Assembly (NCBI GenBank): GCA_002634385.1 | Contig: NSJL01000034.1 | Coordinates: forward strand, 1 to 38,193 | Source: Nitrospira sp. | GTDB lineage: Bacteria; Nitrospirota; Thermodesulfovibrionia; Thermodesulfovibrionales; Dissulfurispiraceae | Reading direction: 5' to 3' | Length of the DNA: 38,193 bases | Shown here: in pieces, positions 33,548 to 38,193 of the stretch | How the letters are laid out: the number at the start of each line of letters is the position of its first letter | Position numbering within the stretch: position 1 is the first letter of the stretch | The notes under the pieces: generated by a model | The model's input: only the letters and a program-made list of their open reading frames with translations | Database searches by the model: none | Told to the model about the DNA's origin: nothing | Made by a program: the position numbers and the translations under genes

Positions 33548-34102
33548 ATGGGTGAGCTTGTTCCTTTCAAACGCGCCGCTGAAAAAAAGATGGGACCGGA
33601 AGACGATTTTACGAAGATTCTCAAGGATGTGGTCGAGATCAGGAGGGAATCGCCGGGTGCGGAGGTGAACGGAATCTTCCAGATGAACGGAAGCTTCGAG
33701 GATCTGCTGAAGGCGAAAATCGGCTCCTTCATCATCGAGAATAAGCTCATCACTGCGGACCTGTTCCGCTGCAGCCTGTATGTGTCGCATCTCCTGGGGG
33801 AAACGCTTTCGAAACGCTTCGACAGCTATTATGCCGTGGACTACCTCATTCGCGGATACGAGGAGGGTCCTGCGGTCCTGCAGCAGGGGGCGGATCTGTG
33901 TTGTGTCTTCTGCATCCTCTTCGAAGAGAGGGCCACCTGGAGGATGATGAAACAGGGAGATTACGTGAGGATGGGGATTCAATTGTATTCGCTCTATTAT
34001 TCCCGGACAAAGAGGGTGATCGGCTGGTGCATGAGCAGGAACTTCGAAAGCATCATCTCTATTGCCAAAAAGTGTATAGAGGATATGGAGAAGGGGGAGT
34101 AG
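33548..34102 (+). CDS. Conserved-looking hypothetical protein, 184 aa
   Basis: This is a soluble protein without signal or membrane helix. The N-terminal 20 residues are charged. A helical middle (FEDLLKAKIGSFIIENKLIT, YVSHLLGETLSKRFDSYYAV) is followed by a Cys-bearing stretch (GADLCCVFCILFEERATWRM) and an aromatic segment (GIQLYSLYYSRTKRVIGWCM). Six or so cysteines, with CC-x2-C in the middle, might bind metal or respond to redox, but spacing fits no motif I know. AGAGGAGG lies 5 bases before the ATG. It is a single-gene unit with its own promoter and a GC-rich terminator. I do not recognise the family. Confidence 0.75.
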   Translation: MGELVPFKRAAEKKMGPEDDFTKILKDVVEIRRESPGAEVNGIFQMNGSFEDLLKAKIGSFIIENKLITADLFRCSLYVSHLLGETLSKRFDSYYAVDYLIRGYEEGPAVLQQGADLCCVFCILFEERATWRMMKQGDYVRMGIQLYSLYYSRTKRVIGWCMSRNFESIISIAKKCIEDMEKGE

Positions 34103-34131
34103 GGCCGCCCCCCGGAGGGGCCTTTACTTTT
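34102..34131 (+). terminator. Terminator of the 184-aa gene
   Basis: GGCC and CCCC pair with GGGG and GGCC around a CCGGA loop, directly after the stop codon, and are followed by TTTACTTTT. It is a GC-rich stem with a moderate T-tract, consistent with rho-independent termination. Confidence 0.55.
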
Positions 34132-34831
34132 CCTTTTCGTCCGGGGCGACGATTTTTTTCGCTTTAATGCGCTTCACCAGTTCTTCGTATGAGCTGGAGC
34201 GTATGATCTGCCCGAACTGGGTCCGGTAGTTGTTCAGCAGGCTTACTCCCTCTATCAGTACGTCGTACGCCTTCCAGTCTCCGTCTTTCTTCAAAAGCCT
34301 GTATTCCACGGGTATCTCTTTTCCGTCGTAGGTGATGATCAGGGTCCGTACCGCGGCATAGGGGTCCTCCACCTTTTCGTCCTGGTAGAGCACCTTATCG
34401 TCTTCGTGCCTTTCCAACTCGTCTTCATGCTTCTTGATCCTTTTCAGGTAGATATTCTTGAGCAGGTCGGAGTAAAGGGAAATGAACTCTTTTCTCTCTT
34501 CCGGCGTCCTCTCCCTCCAGTAACGGGCAAGGGTGCGTTTTGACATTTCCTCATAATCGAACCGCTCATCGACGAGGGCGCGCAGCCTGGCATTCCTTTT
34601 TTCCCTGTTCTCCGGCTTCTTGAGCTCCTTGTCTTTGAAAACACTGCGGATCTCCTCTATCGTCTGCCGCACTCTTTCCGTCGGCTCCCCCGCATGTACG
34701 GGAGAGGAGAGGGATAAGATAAGAAAGAGGACAAAAAACGCGGGGGCAAACGGGAAAGAGGATCTCCCGGCAGCCCCCTGTTTACCCGGAAAGGAAGAAA
34801 CAGTGTGACAGAGCCCGGTAAACGGTATCAT
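34124..34831 (-). CDS. MlaC-like phospholipid-binding periplasmic protein
   Basis: This 235-aa protein of the MlaC/Ttg2 family carries phospholipids between outer and inner membrane. It has a signal segment (FAPAFFVLFLILSLSSPVHA), then the family pattern RVRQTIEEIRSVFKDKEL, LRALVDERFDYEEMSKRTLA, YWRERTPEERKEFISLYSDLLKNIYL in pieces, EIPVEYRLLKKDGDWKAYDV and LIEGVSLLNNYRTQFGQII. The first 28 residues before the signal helix are unusually long, yet no other ATG, GTG or TTG exists in frame. There is no ribosome site. A TGCTATTAA element ends 6 bases before the ATG, suggesting a leaderless mRNA. MlaD/E/F/A genes are not in the window, so this is an orphan. Confidence 0.9.
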   Translation of the reverse strand: MIPFTGLCHTVSSFPGKQGAAGRSSFPFAPAFFVLFLILSLSSPVHAGEPTERVRQTIEEIRSVFKDKELKKPENREKRNARLRALVDERFDYEEMSKRTLARYWRERTPEERKEFISLYSDLLKNIYLKRIKKHEDELERHEDDKVLYQDEKVEDPYAAVRTLIITYDGKEIPVEYRLLKKDGDWKAYDVLIEGVSLLNNYRTQFGQIIRSSSYEELVKRIKAKKIVAPDEKEK

Positions 34832-34837
34832 ATCTAT

Positions 34838-34866
34838 TTAATAGCACACCGGAAGAGGGACGGCAA
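34838..34866 (-). promoter_or_regulatory. Promoter of mlaC with -10 six bases before the ATG
   Basis: On the minus strand TTGCCG (34861-34866), a 17-base spacer and TATTAA (34838-34843, with TGC before it) end six bases before the ATG at 34831. It overlaps the T-tract region of the DUF3617 terminator. Confidence 0.45.
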
Positions 34867-34902
34867 GAAAAATATTTCGCGGCGCACCGGTGCGCCGCGA
34901 AA
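34866..34902 (-). terminator. Rho-independent terminator with a 28-bp perfect palindrome
   Basis: TTTCGCGGCGCACC (34875-34888) is followed directly by its exact inverse GGTGCGCCGCGAAA (34889-34902). On the minus strand ATATTTTTC follows, making a strong terminator for the DUF3617 gene that ends at 34912. Confidence 0.85.
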
Positions 34903-34911
34903 GGCCGGTTC

Positions 34912-35337
34912 CTACTTGCACTCTCCGATGCGTTTCCCTCTCATCTTTTGCAGGATCTTCATCGACCCCTGTCCGGGAACGTTCGCCGCCATGTCGATAA
35001 CGCCGTCGAAGATATCACCACCATAGGTAACTTTGCCGGAGCCGTTCATCGAGCTCTCCTTCCCGTGGCACTGCACGGCCCAGGAAACGGTATCGCCGCT
35101 GGTCTTTACGTTGATGATTTTACAATCCTTATCCTGCTCGGGCTGGTGGGGGACCGCCTCTTTCTTCGTAATACACTGGGTATATTTTATGGGGGGAATT
35201 TGAGCGGGCATGCCCGGCATCTCGGTTTTCACCGTGATCTCCCATTTCCCCTCGCGCATGTTGGGCTCTGCAAAGGCAAGGGATGAGGCCAAAAAGGATA
35301 CTGCCATGATTCCGGTGAGGGCGATTCGCATTGTCAT
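34912..35337 (-). CDS. DUF3617 family periplasmic protein
   Basis: This 141-aa exported protein has a Sec signal (MTMRIALTGIMAVSFLASSL, AFA cleavage). The mature domain has the DUF3617 look: EPNMREGKWEITVKTEMPGM, a YTQCITKKEAVP segment, DKDCKIINVKTSGDTVSWAV and a C-terminal DMAANVPGQGSMKI. Several conserved cysteines may form disulfides. The family is widespread in Gram-negatives with unknown role. AAGGAGG lies 4 bases before ATG 35337, and a second in-frame ATG at 35331 is at better spacing, so either may be used. A strong terminator follows. Confidence 0.82.
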   Translation of the reverse strand: MTMRIALTGIMAVSFLASSLAFAEPNMREGKWEITVKTEMPGMPAQIPPIKYTQCITKKEAVPHQPEQDKDCKIINVKTSGDTVSWAVQCHGKESSMNGSGKVTYGGDIFDGVIDMAANVPGQGSMKILQKMRGKRIGECK

Positions 35338-35349
35338 ATTTCCTCCTTA

Positions 35350-35378
35350 TTGATGAATGCTGCTGTTTTCAGTATAGA
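35350..35378 (+). promoter_or_regulatory. Promoter-like pair of a possible small RNA
   Basis: TTGATG (35350-35355) is followed after 17 bases by TATAGA (35373-35378). Each matches consensus at four of six positions. It points toward a terminator 96 bases downstream with no protein gene between. Confidence 0.25.
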
Positions 35379-35473
35379 CATTATAACCGCTTTTGAGGTT
35401 TCCCGAAAGAGAGCCACCCTAGATCGTGTACGCACAGCATTTCTACTGCGAACGGAGGAGAAGTGACAGCGAT

Positions 35474-35497
35474 GCAGGGATTTCCCTGCGCTTTTTT
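35474..35497 (+). terminator. Rho-independent terminator without an upstream gene
   Basis: GCAGGG pairs with CCCTGC across ATTT, followed by GCTTTTTT. Stem, tight loop and T-tract are canonical on the plus strand. No plus-strand protein gene ends here, so it may close a short non-coding transcript. Confidence 0.6.
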
Positions 35498-35701
35498 CCG
35501 CTCTATACTGCATGCATAAGGGGGGATTTCACCGTCTCCCGGAAAAAATTGCCGTCCACGATTGCAGGACAAATCATACATACTATGGAGAGGTATCGGG
35601 TAACCTCCTGAAATTTCATTCTGCAAAAACAGGCACGGATCTTGCTAATTTCTGCGATAGAGGAGACGCATCAAGAGGAGGCGTCCCCGGGGAGGAGTGC
35701 C

Positions 35702-36436
35702 ATGATTACCCGCCATGATTTTCTTAGGTACTGTGAAGCCTCGGCAGCTTCCATTGCCCTCAGCGCCGGGGACCTGCTCGAGCTCCGTGAGGCCCTTGCC
35801 CATCCCGCAACACCGGTGATTATACGACTGCGGGGAGGCAATTGTACCGGCTGTTCCGTATCTCCCCTGACCCGTATCTCTTCGCCGGTGCCCGGGAATG
35901 CAGACGATGTGCTCATCGCCTCTCTCAATGTGGACTACCATCCCACTCTCCTTGACCTGGCGGGGAATGCCGGGAGGGAGGCGATACGAAAGGCGTACGC
36001 GGAGGAAAGATACCTGCTCATGGTGGAGGGCGGAATCCCCGCCGATTATGGGGGGAGTGGCATCTGGGCATGGTCATATGATGAAAAGGAACCCTATGTG
36101 GCGTTCGGTGAGGTGGTGGAGGATCTGTCCCGTCGCGCAGACGCCGTCATATGCAGGGGGACCTGTGCGGCGTGGGGAGGGATTCCCTTCCTGTCATCGA
36201 TCCCGGCACCCCCGTCCCTGCTGAAGGGGGTCGGGGAAGTGACCGGAAGGAGCACCATCAATATCGGGGGCTGTCCTGTCAGGGAGGAGAGGATTGTATG
36301 GACTATTGTCCAGCTCCTCCTCGGCAAAACGGTCTCCCTCGATTCTTTCGGGAGGCCTGCGGCTTTGTATAACAAAAGGACGCGTGAGCTCCCGGCCCGT
36401 ACGGAAAAGGAGACCGCGGCAAATCTACTTCGATGA
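35702..36436 (+). CDS. Truncated [NiFe]-hydrogenase small subunit-like protein (proximal-cluster domain only)
   Basis: This 244-aa protein matches the flavodoxin-like N-terminal half of [NiFe]-hydrogenase small subunits. The proximal [4Fe-4S] ligands are all present: GGNCTGCSVSPL (Cys48, Cys51), GTCAAWGGI (Cys155) and INIGGCPVREE (Cys191). The N-terminus (MITRHDFLRYCEASAASIAL) resembles a degenerate Tat signal lacking the second Arg. The protein ends soon after GRPAALYNKRTRE, just where the His/Cys ligands of the medial and distal clusters should begin. Normal small subunits are 270-360 aa. No large subunit or maturation gene is nearby. GGGGAGGAG precedes ATG 35702. It is either a decayed hydrogenase gene or a stand-alone Fe-S protein. 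Confidence 0.82.
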   Translation: MITRHDFLRYCEASAASIALSAGDLLELREALAHPATPVIIRLRGGNCTGCSVSPLTRISSPVPGNADDVLIASLNVDYHPTLLDLAGNAGREAIRKAYAEERYLLMVEGGIPADYGGSGIWAWSYDEKEPYVAFGEVVEDLSRRADAVICRGTCAAWGGIPFLSSIPAPPSLLKGVGEVTGRSTINIGGCPVREERIVWTIVQLLLGKTVSLDSFGRPAALYNKRTRELPARTEKETAANLLR

Positions 36437-37060
36437 ATCCGGACTCCACATTTTCTTGAGGAAGTCCTCCCGTCCCGAGCCGCGGAAATAAAGCTTGTAG
36501 CGGAGGGGATTCTTCCTGTAGTACTTCTGGTGGTACTCCTCTGCGGGATAAAAGGTTGTGGCGGGCACGATTTCGGTGACAAGGGGAGCGGAGAATTTCC
36601 CCGATCTCTCCAGCTTCTTTTTCGACTCCTCGGCGAGTCTCTTTTGTTCCTCGTTATGGTAGAAGATGACTGTCCGGTACTGGGTGCCTGAATCAGCGAA
36701 CTGCCGGTTCCGCGTGGTCGGGTCGATCTGTTTCCAGAAGACATCCAGCAGTTCCGCATAGGAGACAACAGAGGGGTCGAATACGATCTCGATGGCTTCC
36801 GCATGCCCTGTCTTGCCGGAGGAGACCTCCTCATAGGTGGGATTTTTCGTATGGCCTCCGGCATATCCCACCGTGGAGGAAACCACCCCCTTCAGGGTAT
36901 CAAAGGGGGACTCCATGCACCAGAAGCACCCCCCGGCAAAGGTGGCCTTTTCGGTCCTCTTGACGGGAATACCGGTCTCTTTCCGCTTCCTCTCCGCATC
37001 AGCCATGGCGACATTTCCTCCCAGGAGGACACACAGGAAAAAAAGGAAGAACTTTTTCAT
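36425..37060 (-). CDS. msrA: Periplasmic peptide-methionine (S)-S-oxide reductase MsrA
   Basis: This 211-aa enzyme reduces the S form of methionine sulfoxide in proteins. A Sec signal peptide (MKKFFLFFLCVLLGGNVAMA) places it in the periplasm, unlike the usual cytosolic MsrA. The catalytic motif is ATFAGGCFWCMES, with the nucleophilic Cys in GCFWC. GYAGGHTKNPTYEEVSSGKT, GHAEAIEIVFDP, RNRQFADSGTQYR and the C-terminal EYHQKYYRKNP follow. ATG 37060 has no ribosome site; a TGTTATAAT extended -10 ends only five bases before it. Its stop overlaps the last 12 bases of the convergent hydrogenase-like gene. Confidence 0.95.
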   Translation of the reverse strand: MKKFFLFFLCVLLGGNVAMADAERKRKETGIPVKRTEKATFAGGCFWCMESPFDTLKGVVSSTVGYAGGHTKNPTYEEVSSGKTGHAEAIEIVFDPSVVSYAELLDVFWKQIDPTTRNRQFADSGTQYRTVIFYHNEEQKRLAEESKKKLERSGKFSAPLVTEIVPATTFYPAEEYHQKYYRKNPLRYKLYFRGSGREDFLKKMWSPDSSK

Positions 37061-37065
37061 ATTCA

Positions 37066-37074
37066 ATTATAACA
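37066..37074 (-). promoter_or_regulatory. Extended -10 (TGtTATAAT) 5 bases before the msrA ATG
   Basis: On the minus strand TGTTATAAT is followed by TGAAT and the ATG at 37060. The promoter is a perfect extended -10, and its position implies transcription starting at or beside the initiation codon. Confidence 0.5.
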
Positions 37075-37127
37075 GGAAATAAACTGCCCTGAACGGTTTT
37101 TGTCCAAACGGTTTCGTTGTTTGATAC

Positions 37128-37859
37128 ATGTTTACTTTTACATTGCAGGCGTGTACTATAACCCGGAAAGGAGCGGTCTCGATCCAGGGAGCGATTCAGG
37201 GCGGCATTCAGGAACCGGTCAAGATCGTATCGTTCCAGGATGTCACTATTGCCAAGGAGGTCCGGGGTGCCGATATAAAGACTTCGGGGGAGGTGATCAT
37301 TACCGGCGACATCGTCGATTCTTCCATTGTGGCACAGGACGATATCACGGGTGAGCGGTCAGGTGTCAGATCACAGTTGTATTCCCAGTCGAGGATACGA
37401 TTGGGGGAGTGCGGCGACGAGCAGAGGGGGCAGTGCCTCCTGGTGGTAAAGCCCCGTGAGTGCCGCGAGATATCACAGGAACTCTTTAAAATTGATGCAA
37501 AGATGCTGGAATTGCAGAATGAGATGAATTCCCTTCGCTCCCTGGTGGATACCGTAAAAAAGCTGGGGCGTGGTATCGATCAACTATCCGAAGAGAAGAA
37601 ACGGGAATTTGCCTGGGGGATCAAGCAGTTCAAGGAAGTGGAGGGTGCCCTCTCTTCCTTTTGCCGGCGCTTTCAGCGTCTGAGAGAGAATTCCCCTTTG
37701 CCAGCGGCATTACCGCACGGGAGCGCCCTGTATTTACAAAAGGAAACCCTCCGGAATACAATACTTGTACCAGGGGGTGCAGGCAGACTGTATTCTGCTG
37801 CGACCGGCTGCACCGTTCCGGGGTATCGTTGTTCCGAAACGTTTCGCCCGGCCTCGTAG
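37128..37859 (+). CDS. FapA/DUF342-like protein, C-terminal half (N-terminally truncated)
   Basis: This 243-aa product starts inside what looks like the right-handed beta-helix of DUF342/FapA proteins: AVSIQGAIQGGIQEPVKIVS, DVTIAKEVRGADIKTSGEVI, ITGDIVDSSIVAQDDI. A helical coiled coil follows (ISQELFKIDAKMLELQNEMN, SLRSLVDTVKKLGRGIDQLS). The usual N-terminal domain and first helix turns are missing, and an in-frame TGA sits directly before the ATG. No ribosome site is visible. The last 60 residues are Pro/Gly/Arg-rich and atypical. FapA-like proteins bind or scaffold at the cell surface or polar structures; nothing specific can be said here. It may be a remnant or a short paralogue. Confidence 0.55.
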   Translation: MFTFTLQACTITRKGAVSIQGAIQGGIQEPVKIVSFQDVTIAKEVRGADIKTSGEVIITGDIVDSSIVAQDDITGERSGVRSQLYSQSRIRLGECGDEQRGQCLLVVKPRECREISQELFKIDAKMLELQNEMNSLRSLVDTVKKLGRGIDQLSEEKKREFAWGIKQFKEVEGALSSFCRRFQRLRENSPLPAALPHGSALYLQKETLRNTILVPGGAGRLYSAATGCTVPGYRCSETFRPAS

Positions 37860-38000
37860 CGGAACACTTTGCATACATGACCTGGAAAGGATTCCCGGCG
37901 CGCTGACCGCGCGGGAATGAGAGAAGAAGGACTCACCATACTTGTTAGACGCGCTTAATAAGGTATAGCGTTCCGGCCGTGGGGAGGCGGCAAGTAGCGT

Positions 38001-38193
38001 ATGAATCCGAGAGAGATAATTCTGAAAGTACTGAAGGGGGAGCGCCCGGACAGGATACCCGTGGCCTTGGTGGGCGGCGGGATGTGGAGCGTCCACCACC
38101 ACGGTATTTCCTTTGAGGAGATGGCGAAGGATGCCTCAAAGATGTCCGGGATGCTGGTGGCGATGGCTGAAACACTGGGCAGCGACATCGTGT
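38001..38193 (+). CDS. Uroporphyrinogen decarboxylase-family protein, N-terminus (cut by window edge)
   Basis: The first 64 residues start MNPREIILKVLKGERPDRIP and continue VALVGGGMWSVHHHGISFEE then MAKDASKMSGMLVAMAETLG. The NPREIILKVLKGERPDRIPV opening is typical of the URO-D superfamily that includes corrinoid methyltransferases of the MtaA/CmuA type, more so than HemE itself. A GGGGAGG lies about 13 bases before the ATG, which is rather far. The rest of the gene lies beyond the window, so the methyltransferase versus decarboxylase question stays open. Confidence 0.8.
   Translation, partial: MNPREIILKVLKGERPDRIPVALVGGGMWSVHHHGISFEEMAKDASKMSGMLVAMAETLGSDIV

Larger units (their letters stand above)
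35338..35701. other. Intergenic stretch with a possible small transcript
   Basis: No supported protein gene is seen in about 364 bases. It holds the DUF3617 promoter region, a plus-strand promoter-like pair (35350-35378) and a clear plus-strand terminator (35474-35497), which together could define a small RNA of about 110 bases. The last 200 bases carry the leader of the hydrogenase-like gene and nothing else I can name. Confidence 0.4.

Noticed and set aside
35385..35473. Riboswitch (GEMM-like or other) before the hydrogenase-like gene
   Set aside because: A CCCGAAAGAG segment looked suggestive, but the conserved core of c-di-GMP, cobalamin or fluoride switches is absent. Also, the terminator lies over 200 bases before the next gene.

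Overview
The window looks like a chromosomal segment of a GC-rich, Gram-negative, free-living anaerobe or facultative bacterium. The best guess is Nitrospirota or a deltaproteobacterium-like lineage. This rests on the mix of families (a HARP-type protein-only RNase P homologue, PA2779-family, DUF3617, DUF2934 and MlaC proteins, a fused LapA-LapB protein, and a -24/-12-like promoter before dnaK). It is an inference, not a placement. Both strands are densely coded, with short operons, two tRNA genes, one CRISPR-free gap of about 1 kb rich in repeats, and a few gene remnants.

Layout. 1-1200: the end of an IS110-type transposase, tRNA-Ser(TGA), a HicB-like remnant, a tiny ORF and AT-rich regulatory DNA. 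1281-5034: a stress cluster of dnaK, three different small heat-shock proteins, a strong hairpin and a fragment of the GroEL apical domain. 5053-7533: a secreted cyclophilin with an O-methyltransferase, divergent from a SplB-like radical SAM protein. 7534-10633: a five-domain hybrid histidine kinase overlapping a single-domain response regulator. 11092-14734: a GH108-like muramidase, a DUF2934 protein, AmrS-like radical SAM and class II fumarase. 14789-15838: a lipoprotein. 15899-16920: gene-free repeat DNA. 16921-21760: malic enzyme with an ACT domain, divergent from succinate dehydrogenase/fumarate reductase (A-B-C-D order). 21824-24824: an aquaglyceroporin and a second hybrid kinase. 25295-28154: rsfS-rlmH-lapAB-HARP. 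28223-31073: envelope proteins of mostly unknown function. 31128-38193: tRNA-Leu(CAG), glnS, an unknown 184-aa protein, mlaC, a DUF3617 protein, a truncated [NiFe]-hydrogenase small subunit, periplasmic msrA, a FapA-like fragment and the start of a uroporphyrinogen-decarboxylase-family gene.

How the genes work together. Fumarase, malic enzyme and succinate dehydrogenase/fumarate reductase form a C4-dicarboxylate module linking pyruvate, malate, fumarate and succinate to the quinone pool. DnaK and the three Hsp20 proteins form a proteostasis unit. RsfS, RlmH and HARP are all ribosome or tRNA maturation functions in one transcription unit. Several single genes (fumC, the SplB-like gene, a DUF4079-like gene, mlaC, msrA) share an unusual arrangement. 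A -10-like hexamer ends 5 to 7 bases before the ATG and there is no Shine-Dalgarno sequence, which suggests leaderless mRNAs. The rsfS gene has no AUG, GUG or UUG at its expected start and appears to begin with AUA.
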